A DNA stretch of 64,000 nucleotides, taken from the NCBI GenBank assembly GCA_041890495.1, contig CP169086.1, forward strand, positions 1,922,001 to 1,986,000, written 5' to 3'. A model generated the notes under the pieces. That model made no database searches. It was not told where the DNA came from and saw only the letters and a list, made by a program, of their open reading frames with translations. Below, one piece after another: positions 18,741 to 28,832 of the stretch. Both the position numbers and the translations under genes were made by a program. This stretch comes from Escherichia boydii. GTDB lineage: Bacteria > Pseudomonadota > Gammaproteobacteria > Enterobacterales > Enterobacteriaceae. The first letter of the stretch is position 1. Every line of letters begins with the position of its first letter.

Positions 18741-19571
18741 TTACGCGGAGCGAGACGCTGTCGCCCCTGCGCGTGGTGGCAGAGCAAATGCCACCAGCGC
18801 CGGGATGAGATAAATAAACCAGACGGCGACTTCGCTGACGCTCGGCGCTTCCTGATAGCCAAAAATCCCTTCCATCAGCGTGCCAAACAGCGAGTGAGTT
18901 GAGAGCACCGCACTCATATCGAAGGCGATTTCCTGAAAGTGGTTCCACAATCCGGCTTCATGAAATGCGCGAATGGCACCAGCTGCCAGCCCTGCGGCGA
19001 CGAAGAGAATAAACAGGCTGGTCCATTTAAAAAATGCACCAAGATTGAGGCGAATACCGCCCCAGTAGAGCAGGAAGCCTAGCACCACGGCAGTAGCAAG
19101 ACCGAGCATTGCACCCAGCGGCGGCCAGATCCCGACATCTTGTTGAAATGCCGCCAGCAGGAAAAAGACCGACTCCAGCCCTTCCCTTGCAACGGCAAAA
19201 AAGACCATCATCACCAGCGCCCAGCCATGATGATTTCCACGCTGCAATGCGCTATCGACTGCCTGTTCCAGTTGCACTTTGACGTTGCGCGACACTTTGC
19301 GCATCCAGAAAACCATCCAGGTAAGGATCACCACGGCGATCACCGCCACGATACCTTCAAACAGTTCCTGTTCTTTTTGCGGAAATTCGCCGGTGGTTTC
19401 GTTAATGAAGATACCCAAGCCCAGGCACAACGCAGCGGCAAGCAACACGCCAATCCACATCACACCAATCCATCGGCCTCGCTGGGTACGCTTAAGATAG
19501 CTGGCAATCAAACTGACAATCAGCGCGGCTTCAAGTCCTTCGCGCAACATAATGAGAAACGGAACAAACAT
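18741..19571 (-). CDS. efeU: Ferrous iron permease EfeU (Ftr1/OFeT family)
   Basis: This is an inner-membrane iron permease with seven predicted helices and the two iron-binding REXXE motifs: REGLEAAL near residue 9 and AREGLESVF near residue 138. It starts at 19571 (MFVPFLIML) to give 276 residues, the length of the intact E. coli O157 protein; the K-12 gene is the one known to be frameshifted. Here efeU is whole while efeO and efeB are broken. A Fur-like box lies about 60 bp upstream, as expected for an iron-repressed operon. Confidence 0.95.
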   Translation of the reverse strand: MFVPFLIMLREGLEAALIVSLIASYLKRTQRGRWIGVMWIGVLLAAALCLGLGIFINETTGEFPQKEQELFEGIVAVIAVVILTWMVFWMRKVSRNVKVQLEQAVDSALQRGNHHGWALVMMVFFAVAREGLESVFFLLAAFQQDVGIWPPLGAMLGLATAVVLGFLLYWGGIRLNLGAFFKWTSLFILFVAAGLAAGAIRAFHEAGLWNHFQEIAFDMSAVLSTHSLFGTLMEGIFGYQEAPSVSEVAVWFIYLIPALVAFALPPRAGATASRSA

Positions 19572-19629
19572 GCCACCCACCCTTAAACGTTTTCTGAGTC
19601 AATCTATGCAAAGAAAAGTAAATCGCAGT

Positions 19630-19648
19630 GATAGCGATTATCATTACG
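19630..19648 (-). promoter_or_regulatory. Fur-box candidate upstream of efeU
   Basis: The 19-mer gatagcgattatcattacg matches the Fur consensus gataatgataatcattatc at 14 of 19 positions. It lies about 60 bp before the efeU start codon. Confidence 0.65.
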
Positions 19649-19823
19649 ACAGAAAGAAACACAAGCGAAATGTGCGGTGTTTTGATGACGAGTTGTAAAC
19701 GCAAAGCCTGATAATAGTTACACACGTAACGTTCAAGTTTATAAGTTATAACGAAAATGCCCATTTACGCTGATTCGGGGCTGTGGCTAAATATCCGCCT
19801 CAAACACCTGGTGAAAATAAATT

Positions 19824-21008
19824 ATGTTTAAAATTGTCCATTTCCTGCTGGCGCTGGTCATTATTCTCGCGCTTGCCTGGCTGGTAAGTTTCGACCGCCG
19901 AAAAATTCGCATTCGTTTTGTTTTACAGCTGATTGTTATTGAAATTGCCCTGGCGTTCTTTTTCCTGCACGCCGAAAGCGGGTTATTCCTGATTAAATAC
20001 GTCTCGGGATTTTTTGAGTCACTGCTCAAATTTGCCGGCGAAGGCACCAATTTCGTCTTTGGCGGCATGGGAGAAAAAGGGCTGGCGTTCATTTTCCTCG
20101 GCGTACTTTGTCCGATTATTTTTATTTCCGCGCTGATTGGTATTCTTCAGCACTGGCGGATCCTGCCGATTTTTATTCGCGTCATCGGTACACTGCTGTC
20201 AAAACTGAACGGTATGGGCAAGCTGGAATCCTTTAACGCGGTGAGCTCGCTGATCCTCGGTCAGTCGGAAAACTTCATTGCCTACAAAGGCGTGCTGGGC
20301 GATCTCTCCTCGCGTCGTCTGTTCACCATGGCGGCTACGGCCATGTCGACGGTCTCCCTGTCGATTGTCGGGGCGTATATGACCATGCTCGATGCTAAGT
20401 TTGTCGTCGCGGCGCTGATTCTGAACATGTTCAGCACCTTTATTATTCTCTCCGTCATCAACCCGGCGCGCCCGGAAGCGGAGCCGGATATCAAGCTTGA
20501 AAAACTGCATGAATCGCAGAGCTTCTTCGAGATGCTCGGCGAGTATATTCTGGCCGGTTTTAAAGTGGCGATGATTATTCTGGCGATGCTGATTGGCTTT
20601 ATCGCGCTTATTAGCGCCGTTAACGCCCTCTTCTCCAGCGTATTTGGCATGAGCTTCCAGCAGATCCTGGGCTATGTATTTTATCCCCTGGCGTGGCTGG
20701 TGGGTATTCCGCTGAGCGATGCCCTACACGCGGGCAGTATTATGGCGACCAAGCTGGTGGCGAATGAATTTGTGGCGATGATTGAGCTGCAAAAAATAGC
20801 GCACCAGATGTCCCCTCGCGGCCTGGGGATTTTATCCGTCTTCCTCGTCTCGTTCGCTAACTTCGCCTCCATTGGCATCGTGGCCGGGGCGATTAAGGGC
20901 CTGAACGAACAGCAGGGTAACGTGGTATCGCGTTTCGGGCTGCGTCTGGTGTACGGCGCGACGCTGGTGAGTTTGCTGTCGGCGAGCTTTGCGGGGTTGG
21001 TGCTCTGA
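19824..21008 (+). CDS. NupC-family nucleoside:proton symporter
   Basis: This 394-residue inner-membrane protein of the concentrative nucleoside transporter family is similar to E. coli NupC throughout (ILGQSENFIAYKGVLGDLSS, EYILAGFKVAMIILAMLIGF, FVSLFANF-like end). It has about ten hydrophobic segments. It is not at this site in E. coli K-12, where efeU and putP are neighbours, so it is a lineage-specific insertion or a loss in E. coli. It shares a terminator hairpin with the converging DUF3574 gene. A role in nucleoside salvage would suit the nearby nucleobase-degrading pathways, but this is inference. Confidence 0.9.
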   Translation: MFKIVHFLLALVIILALAWLVSFDRRKIRIRFVLQLIVIEIALAFFFLHAESGLFLIKYVSGFFESLLKFAGEGTNFVFGGMGEKGLAFIFLGVLCPIIFISALIGILQHWRILPIFIRVIGTLLSKLNGMGKLESFNAVSSLILGQSENFIAYKGVLGDLSSRRLFTMAATAMSTVSLSIVGAYMTMLDAKFVVAALILNMFSTFIILSVINPARPEAEPDIKLEKLHESQSFFEMLGEYILAGFKVAMIILAMLIGFIALISAVNALFSSVFGMSFQQILGYVFYPLAWLVGIPLSDALHAGSIMATKLVANEFVAMIELQKIAHQMSPRGLGILSVFLVSFANFASIGIVAGAIKGLNEQQGNVVSRFGLRLVYGATLVSLLSASFAGLVL

Positions 21009-21011
21009 TGC

Positions 21012-21046
21012 AATGCCGGGTGGCGCGCAGCGATCCCGGCCTACAA
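21012..21046. repeat. REP-type palindromic element
   Basis: The sequence aatgccgggtggcgcgcagc, then gatcccggcctacaa, is a REP relative lying just after the NupC-like gene. Confidence 0.65.
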
Positions 21047-21052
21047 AACAAC

Positions 21053-21076
21053 AACGGCGGGAATTCCCGCCGTTTT
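21053..21076. terminator. Bidirectional terminator
   Basis: The perfect palindrome aacggcgggaattcccgccg with flanking A and T runs sits between two converging genes. Confidence 0.8.
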
Positions 21077-21078
21077 CA

Positions 21079-21498
21079 TTAAAACTGCACGCACACCGGC
21101 TGATCGACACGCATCACCGACTCCTGCGCGAAGCGTGACTTATAAATCCCGCGTAACGCTTCGATGTTCTTCTCGCTCTGCGCATCTTTACCGTGGATCA
21201 GCATCAACGCCTTGCTCGGTTCACGCGCCACTTTTCCGTCGTTCCCCAGCCACTGCCCGCGCGCATCAAATACCGTAAGGCCATCGCGAAAACGCGGGGT
21301 CACGTCCTGGTCAACAAACTGCTGCCACTCGTTGCTGGTAATCTGCGCCCCGGCAGGACGGTTTAAGCCGAAATAGAGCGTGGTTTGCTGCATCTGGTTA
21401 TCCGCTTTGCAGGTCTCTACCGCCGCGTGTTGCGATGGCGCGTTGCAGCCCGCAAGCATCAATAATGCCGCCGCCATTAACCCTGTTTTGATTGTCAT
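21079..21498 (-). CDS. DUF3574 lipoprotein
   Basis: This predicted lipoprotein of 139 residues has a signal peptide ending in the lipobox MLAGC (Cys18). The rest matches the DUF3574 pattern: TLYFGLNRPAGAQITSNEWQ, then PRFRDGLTVFDARGQW. The family has no known function. The residues after the lipidated Cys are Asn-Ala, not Asp, so outer-membrane sorting is likely. It sits between the NupC-like gene and putP, within the block absent from E. coli at this locus. Confidence 0.85.
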   Translation of the reverse strand: MTIKTGLMAAALLMLAGCNAPSQHAAVETCKADNQMQQTTLYFGLNRPAGAQITSNEWQQFVDQDVTPRFRDGLTVFDARGQWLGNDGKVAREPSKALMLIHGKDAQSEKNIEALRGIYKSRFAQESVMRVDQPVCVQF

Positions 21499-21562
21499 GC
21501 TTCGCTATCCTCATTGTTATAAGCACAGCGATATCAACGTAAATTGCAGAATTTAGCAAGAG

Positions 21563-21611
21563 AGGTTTATTCCCTCTCCCCTTTGGGGAGAGGGTTAGGG
21601 TGAGGGGAGAA
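21563..21611. repeat. Dispersed palindromic repeat, inverted copy
   Basis: The motif tattccctctcccctttgg, then ggagagggttagggtgaggg, is the inverted relative of the element at 14880-14943. It ends almost at the putP stop codon. Confidence 0.6.
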
Positions 21612-23120
<1,509 letters not shown>

Positions 23121-23542
23121 CTAAAGTCTCCAAAAAATTATTATCGGCAATGTCGAAACTTGCCGTTATATCTGCCACCGGAACGGGGTAACAGAGTTTA
23201 TGTTTTACCAGGGCGACCGTATCCTGCCGGAAGCGCTGGTTATTCACAATCGATTTAACACACCATTTACATTAAATTTTAGTGCTCAGCGACACTATTT
23301 TTCATCAGGTTGCACTCTCTCACATTTTTTGCGGTTGCACCTTTCAAAAATGTTAACTGCCGCAGAGAAAAAGTCTGAGTTATTTTTTTAATCCCTGTCA
23401 TATCGATTTCTTTTATTAACATTTCATTCATTTTTAAGCTTGCTACGCATGTCACATTTAACATGGTTGCACAAAGTTGCAACATCATGGATATTTCACG
23501 ATAACGTTAAGTTGCACCTTTCAGAACAACAGGAGTAATGGC
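23121..23542. promoter_or_regulatory. putP-putA control region with five GTTGCA operator motifs
   Basis: GTTGCA, the core recognised by the PutA ribbon-helix-helix domain in E. coli, occurs at 23309, 23334, 23466, 23476 and 23511. The last overlaps the putA leader. Without proline PutA represses both genes from such sites. No coding sequence is seen in this 422-bp stretch. Confidence 0.8.
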
Positions 23543-26500
23543 ATGGGAACCACCACCATGGGGGTTAAGCTGGACGACGCGACGCGTGAGCGTATTAAGT
23601 CTGCCGCGACACGTATCGATCGCACGCCACACTGGTTAATTAAGCAGGCGATTTTTTCTTATCTCGAACAACTGGAAAACAGCAATACTCTGCCGGAGCT
23701 ACCTGCGCTGCTTTCTGGCGCTGCCAATGAGAGCGATGAAGCACCGACTCCGGCAGAGGAACCACACCAACCATTCCTCGACTTTGCCGAGCAAATTTTG
23801 CCCCAGTCGGTTTCCCGCGCCGCGATCACAGCGGCCTATCGCCGCCCGGAAACCGAAGCGGTTTCTATGCTGCTGGAACAAGCCCGCCTGCCGCAGCCAG
23901 TTGCTGAACAGGCGCACAAACTGGCGTATCAACTGGCCGATAAACTGCGTAATCAAAAAAACGCCAGTGGTCGCGCAGGTATGGTTCAGGGGTTATTGCA
24001 GGAGTTTTCGTTGTCATCGCAGGAAGGCGTGGCGCTGATGTGTCTGGCGGAAGCGTTGTTGCGTATTCCCGACAAAGCCACCCGTGATGCGTTAATTCGC
24101 GACAAAATCAGCAACGGTAACTGGCAATCACACATTGGTCGTAGCCCGTCTTTGTTTGTTAATGCCGCCACCTGGGGGCTGCTGTTTACTGGCAAACTGG
24201 TTTCCACCCATAACGAAGCCAGCCTCTCCCGCTCGCTGAACCGCATTATCGGTAAAAGCGGTGAACCGCTGATCCGCAAAGGTGTGGATATGGCGATGCG
24301 CCTGATGGGCGAGCAGTTCGTCACTGGCGAAACCATCGCGGAAGCGTTAGCCAATGCCCGCAAGCTGGAAGAGAAAGGTTTCCGTTACTCTTACGATATG
24401 CTTGGCGAAGCTGCACTGACTGCCGCAGATGCACAAGCGTATATGGTTTCCTATCAGCAGGCGATTCACGCCATTGGTAAAGCGTCCAATGGTCGTGGCA
24501 TCTATGAAGGTCCGGGCATTTCAATCAAGCTGTCGGCGCTGCATCCGCGTTACAGCCGCGCCCAGTATGACCGGGTAATGGAAGAGCTTTACCCACGTCT
24601 GAAATCACTCACCCTTCTGGCGCGTCAGTACGATATTGGTATCAACATTGACGCCGAAGAGGCCGATCGTCTGGAGATCTCCCTCGATCTGCTGGAAAAA
24701 CTCTGTTTCGAGCCTGAGCTGGCAGGCTGGAACGGTATCGGTTTTGTTATTCAGGCTTATCAAAAACGCTGCCCACTGGTGATTGATTACCTGATTGATC
24801 TCGCCACCCGCAGCCGTCGCCGTCTGATGATTCGCCTGGTGAAAGGCGCGTACTGGGATAGTGAAATCAAGCGTGCGCAGATGGACGGCCTTGAAGGCTA
24901 TCCGGTTTATACCCGCAAGGTGTATACCGACGTTTCATATCTCGCCTGTGCGAAAAAGCTGCTGGCGGTGCCGAATCTAATCTACCCGCAGTTCGCAACG
25001 CACAACGCCCATACGCTGGCAGCGATTTATCAACTGGCTGGTCAAAACTACTATCCGGGTCAGTACGAGTTCCAGTGCCTGCATGGTATGGGCGAGCCAC
25101 TGTATGAGCAGGTCACCGGGAAAGTTGCCGACGGCAAACTTAACCGTCCGTGTCGTATTTATGCTCCGGTCGGTACCCATGAAACGCTGTTGGCGTATCT
25201 GGTGCGTCGCCTGCTGGAAAACGGTGCTAACACCTCGTTTGTTAACCGTATTGCCGACACCTCTTTGCCACTGGATGAACTGGTCGCCGATCCGGTCACT
25301 GCTGTAGAAAAACTGGCGCAACAGGAAGGGCAAACTGGATTACCGCATCCGAAAATTCCCCTGCCGCGCGATCTTTACGGTCACGGGCGCGACAACTCGG
25401 CAGGGCTGGATCTCGCTAACGAACACCGGCTGGCCTCGCTCTCTTCTGCCCTGCTCAATAGTGCACTGCAAAAATGGCAGGCCTTGCCAATGCTGGAACA
25501 ACCGGTAGCGGCAGGTGAGATGTCGCCCGTTATTAACCCTGCGGAACCGAAAGATATTGTGGGCTTTGTGCGTGAAGCCACGCCGCGTGAGGTAGAACAG
25601 GCGCTGGAAAGTGCGGTTAATAACGCGCCAATCTGGTTTGCCACTCCTCCGGTTGAACGCGCGGCGATTTTGCATCGCGCTGCCGTGCTAATGGAAAGCC
25701 AGATGCAGCAACTGATTGGTATTCTGGTGCGTGAAGCCGGAAAAACCTTCAGTAACGCCATTGCCGAAGTGCGCGAAGCGGTCGATTTTCTCCACTACTA
25801 TGCCGGACAGGTGCGGGATGATTTCGCTAACGAAACCCACCGTCCATTAGGGCCTGTGGTGTGCATCAGTCCGTGGAACTTCCCGCTGGCTATTTTCACC
25901 GGGCAGATTGCTGCCGCACTGGCGGCAGGTAACAGCGTGCTGGCAAAACCGGCAGAACAAACGCCGCTGATTGCCGCGCAAGGGATCGCCATTTTGCTGG
26001 AAGCGGGTGTACCGCCAGGCGTGGTGCAGTTGCTGCCAGGTCAGGGGGAAACCGTGGGCGCGCAACTGACGGGTGATGATCGCGTACGCGGGGTGATGTT
26101 TACCGGTTCAACCGAAGTCGCTACGTTACTGCAGCGCAATATCGCCAGCCGCCTGGACGCTCAGGGTCGCCCTATTCCGCTCATCGCTGAAACCGGCGGC
26201 ATGAACGCGATGATTGTCGATTCTTCAGCACTGACCGAACAAGTAGTAATAGATGTGCTGGCCTCGGCGTTCGACAGTGCGGGTCAGCGTTGTTCGGCGC
26301 TGCGCGTGCTGTGCCTGCAAGATGAGATTGCCGACCACACGTTGAAAATGCTGCGCGGCGCAATGGCCGAATGCCGGATGGGTAATCCGGGTCGCCTGAC
26401 CACCGATATCGGTCCGGTGATTGATAGCGAAGCGAAAGTCAATATTGAGCGCCATATTCAGACCATGCGTAGCAAAGGCCGTCCGGTGTTCCAGGCGGTA

Positions 26501-27505
26501 CGGAAAAACAACGAAGATGCCCGTGAATGGCAAAGCGGCACCTTTGTCGCCCCGACGCTGATCGAACTGGATGACTTTGCCGAATTGCAAAAAGAGGTCT
26601 TTGGTCCGGTGCTGCATGTGGTGCGTTATAACCGTAATCAGCTGCCGGAGCTGATCGAGCAGATTAACGCTTCCGGTTATGGTCTGACGCTTGGCGTTCA
26701 TACGCGTATTGATGAAACCATCGCCCAGGTCACTGGCTCAGCCCATGTTGGTAACCTGTATGTTAACCGTAATATGGTGGGCGCAGTGGTTGGGGTGCAG
26801 CCATTCGGCGGCGAAGGGTTGTCCGGTACCGGGCCGAAAGCAGGCGGTCCGCTCTATCTCTACCGTCTGCTGGCGAATCGCCCGGAAAGTGCGCTGGCAG
26901 TAACGCTCGCGCGTCAGGATGCAGAGTATCCGGTCGATGCGCAGTTGAAAGCCGCATTGACTCAGCCGCTTTTGGCGCTGATTGCGTGGGCGGAAAAACG
27001 TCCTGAACTGCGTGCCGTCGCACAGCAGTACGGCGAGCTGGCGCAGGCCGGTACGCAGCGTCTGCTGCCGGGGCCAACCGGCGAGCGCAACACCTGGACG
27101 CTCATGCCGCGCGAGCGCGTGCTGTGCGTGGCCGATAACGAGCAGGACGCGCTGGTGCAGCTGGCCGCCGCGATGGCAACCGGGTGTGAAGTGCTGTGGC
27201 CGGACGATGCGCTGCATCGCGATCTCGGCAAACAGCTGCCGAAGGCGGTCTCGTCCCGCATTCACTTCGCGAAAGCCGATGCGCTGCTGACGCAGCCGTT
27301 TGATGCGGTGATTTATCACGGTGATTCCGACCAGCTGCGCGAGCTCTGCGAGCAGGTGGCGGCCCGCAGCGGGGCAATTGTTTCGGTGCAGGGCTTTGCG
27401 CGCGGGGAAACCAACCTGCTGCTGGAACGCCTGTATGTAGAACGCTCGCTCAGCGTCAATACCGCGGCGGCAGGCGGTAACGCCAGCCTGATGACAATCG
27501 GCTAA
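23543..27505 (+). CDS. putA: Trifunctional proline dehydrogenase / P5C dehydrogenase / repressor PutA
   Basis: PutA oxidises proline to glutamate in two steps on the membrane and represses put genes when proline is absent. The 1320 residues equal the E. coli length: ribbon-helix-helix DNA-binding domain (about 1-47), proline dehydrogenase barrel (about 260-610, with the FAD-site RLVKGAYWDSEIKRAQ), P5C dehydrogenase (about 650-1130, FDSAGQRCSALRV with the catalytic Cys) and a C-terminal domain. The start at 23543 follows CAGGAG. Up to about residue 1140 it is nearly identical to E. coli; the last 170 residues are clearly diverged, a mosaic junction near 26970. Confidence 0.98.
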   Translation: MGTTTMGVKLDDATRERIKSAATRIDRTPHWLIKQAIFSYLEQLENSNTLPELPALLSGAANESDEAPTPAEEPHQPFLDFAEQILPQSVSRAAITAAYRRPETEAVSMLLEQARLPQPVAEQAHKLAYQLADKLRNQKNASGRAGMVQGLLQEFSLSSQEGVALMCLAEALLRIPDKATRDALIRDKISNGNWQSHIGRSPSLFVNAATWGLLFTGKLVSTHNEASLSRSLNRIIGKSGEPLIRKGVDMAMRLMGEQFVTGETIAEALANARKLEEKGFRYSYDMLGEAALTAADAQAYMVSYQQAIHAIGKASNGRGIYEGPGISIKLSALHPRYSRAQYDRVMEELYPRLKSLTLLARQYDIGINIDAEEADRLEISLDLLEKLCFEPELAGWNGIGFVIQAYQKRCPLVIDYLIDLATRSRRRLMIRLVKGAYWDSEIKRAQMDGLEGYPVYTRKVYTDVSYLACAKKLLAVPNLIYPQFATHNAHTLAAIYQLAGQNYYPGQYEFQCLHGMGEPLYEQVTGKVADGKLNRPCRIYAPVGTHETLLAYLVRRLLENGANTSFVNRIADTSLPLDELVADPVTAVEKLAQQEGQTGLPHPKIPLPRDLYGHGRDNSAGLDLANEHRLASLSSALLNSALQKWQALPMLEQPVAAGEMSPVINPAEPKDIVGFVREATPREVEQALESAVNNAPIWFATPPVERAAILHRAAVLMESQMQQLIGILVREAGKTFSNAIAEVREAVDFLHYYAGQVRDDFANETHRPLGPVVCISPWNFPLAIFTGQIAAALAAGNSVLAKPAEQTPLIAAQGIAILLEAGVPPGVVQLLPGQGETVGAQLTGDDRVRGVMFTGSTEVATLLQRNIASRLDAQGRPIPLIAETGGMNAMIVDSSALTEQVVIDVLASAFDSAGQRCSALRVLCLQDEIADHTLKMLRGAMAECRMGNPGRLTTDIGPVIDSEAKVNIERHIQTMRSKGRPVFQAVRKNNEDAREWQSGTFVAPTLIELDDFAELQKEVFGPVLHVVRYNRNQLPELIEQINASGYGLTLGVHTRIDETIAQVTGSAHVGNLYVNRNMVGAVVGVQPFGGEGLSGTGPKAGGPLYLYRLLANRPESALAVTLARQDAEYPVDAQLKAALTQPLLALIAWAEKRPELRAVAQQYGELAQAGTQRLLPGPTGERNTWTLMPRERVLCVADNEQDALVQLAAAMATGCEVLWPDDALHRDLGKQLPKAVSSRIHFAKADALLTQPFDAVIYHGDSDQLRELCEQVAARSGAIVSVQGFARGETNLLLERLYVERSLSVNTAAAGGNASLMTIG

Positions 27506-27516
27506 CGCTGTGCTAA

Positions 27517-27548
27517 TAAGGCTCCGGAGACGGAGCCTTATTTTTTTG
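27517..27548 (+). terminator. putA terminator
   Basis: The stem taaggctccg/cggagcctta with a short loop, then T7, lies just after putA. Confidence 0.9.
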
Positions 27549-27556
27549 GGGAGTAT

Positions 27557-27952
27557 ATGAAACGATATCTTATCGCCGGTGCAGCACTGCTGCTGAGCGC
27601 CAGCGCGCTGGCCGACGAGTGCGACAAAGCGACCACCCAGCTTGAACTGAATACCTGTAGCGCGCAGCAGTACCAGGCTGCCGATAAAAAGCTCAACCAG
27701 ACGTATCAGGCTGCCGTTAAGCGTGCGGCGGCCCCTCAGCGCGATCTGCTGAAAAAAGCGCAGCAGGCGTGGATTAACCTGCGCGATGCGGACTGCGCGT
27801 TTATCGGTTCGGGGACGGAAGGCGGAAGCGTTCAGCCAATGATTGTTAACCAGTGCCTGGCGGAAAAAAATGTCGAGCGCGAAGCGTTTCTGGCCTCGCT
27901 GATGCAGTGTGAAGAGGGCGACTTAAGCTGCCCTCTCCCGCCGGCAAACTAA
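27557..27952 (+). CDS. Exported LprI-like (DUF1311) protein
   Basis: This 131-residue exported protein has a signal peptide (to about residue 19, ASALADE) and a LprI N-terminal/DUF1311 domain: a helical region with Cys at DECDKATTQLELNTCSAQQY and DADCAFIG, and Cys near the end that could form disulfides. Some members of the family inhibit lysozyme, but most are uncharacterised. It sits between putA and rutR, converging with rutR with a 4-bp overlap of coding ends. The sequence is of the native type, unlike flanking putA and rutA. Confidence 0.85.
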   Translation: MKRYLIAGAALLLSASALADECDKATTQLELNTCSAQQYQAADKKLNQTYQAAVKRAAAPQRDLLKKAQQAWINLRDADCAFIGSGTEGGSVQPMIVNQCLAEKNVEREAFLASLMQCEEGDLSCPLPPAN

Positions 27953-28587
27953 CGTAAGCGGATCCCTTCGATAATCATCCGCTGCACGTTTTCCAGGGTG
28001 CTGTGGAAAAACGCTTCGTCCTGGAGCGTTTTTCCGGTCACCGCCTCGACCTGGGCCGCAAAATCAGCGTAATGCTGGGTGGAGGCCCAAATCATAAAGA
28101 TCAGATGATGCGGATCGACCGGAGCCAGTTTTCCGCTGGCTACCCATCCGGCGATAATGGCCGACTTATCGTCTACCAGCTGTTTCAAATCTCCGGTGAG
28201 CTCCGCCTGCAACAGCGGCGCTCCCTGCAGCATCTCAAGGCAGAACAGCCTTGAGGCCTGCGGGTAATCGCGCGACACCTCTAGCTTGAGGCGGATGTAC
28301 TCCTTGATCGCCACCAGCGGGGCCAGCTCTGCGCGGAAGGCTTTGAGCGGCGCCAGCCAGATATCGAGGATCTGCTGCATCACCGCGACATAGAGCGCCT
28401 CTTTCGACGGGTAGTAGTAGAGCAGATTGGTTTTGGATACCCCGGACTGCTCCGCCACCTGCTCCAGGCGCGTGCCGTGAATGCCAAACTGCGAAAAGGT
28501 CTCCAGCGCCGCGCTGAGGATCGCCTGCTTCTTGGCGCTCACCGCCTGCGAACGTTTACCTGGTGTTTTCACTGCGCCTTGTGTCAT
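27949..28587 (-). CDS. rutR: Pyrimidine-utilisation regulator RutR (TetR family)
   Basis: RutR represses the rut operon and is released by uracil or thymine. The 212-residue product has an N-terminal TetR helix-turn-helix (HGTRLEQVAEQSGVSKTNLL, about 35-55) and ends in the RutR-specific helix EAFFHSTLENVQRMIIEGIR. It differs from E. coli RutR at many positions, while the adjacent rutA-G genes are almost identical to E. coli, so the boundary of an imported tract lies between them. A RutR-like palindrome is present at 28695-28710. Confidence 0.95.
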   Translation of the reverse strand: MTQGAVKTPGKRSQAVSAKKQAILSAALETFSQFGIHGTRLEQVAEQSGVSKTNLLYYYPSKEALYVAVMQQILDIWLAPLKAFRAELAPLVAIKEYIRLKLEVSRDYPQASRLFCLEMLQGAPLLQAELTGDLKQLVDDKSAIIAGWVASGKLAPVDPHHLIFMIWASTQHYADFAAQVEAVTGKTLQDEAFFHSTLENVQRMIIEGIRLR

Positions 28588-28694
28588 TCCCGCTCTCCTT
28601 ATTCTGCGTTGCCCTCAGCATAGCAAAACCCCCGTCTCGCCACGACATCCTGCACTCCGATCGCGCATGAATGCCTGTTTTCTGTGCAATGTTT

Positions 28695-28710
28695 TTGACC
28701 AGTTAGTCCA
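28695..28710. promoter_or_regulatory. RutR operator candidate
   Basis: TTGACCAGTTAGTCCA fits the RutR consensus TTGACCA-N2-TGGTCAA, with one perfect and one 5/7 half-site. It lies in the divergent rutR-rutA region upstream of the sigma-54 promoter. Confidence 0.65.
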
Positions 28711-28774
28711 CTTTTAATCGAATCAAACCATCAACCTCTGATTAACACATTAATAACACTGCCATTTTCAAAAC

Positions 28775-28790
28775 TGGCACTGCCTTTGCA
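28775..28790 (+). promoter_or_regulatory. Sigma-54 promoter of rutA
   Basis: TGGCACTGCCTTTGCA is a full match to the -24/-12 consensus TGGCAC-N5-TTGCA. It lies 43 bp before the rutA ATG. NtrC activation of rut under nitrogen limitation is established in E. coli. Confidence 0.85.
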
Positions 28791-28832
28791 AAAACACCGT
28801 TACACCTGCGACGTAATGAAGAGAGGTTGATG

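Noticed and set aside
19628..19650. efeU N-terminal extension (MGG before MFVPF)
   Set aside because: The frame can be extended three codons, but the ATG at 19571 matches the family start, so the extension was not used.
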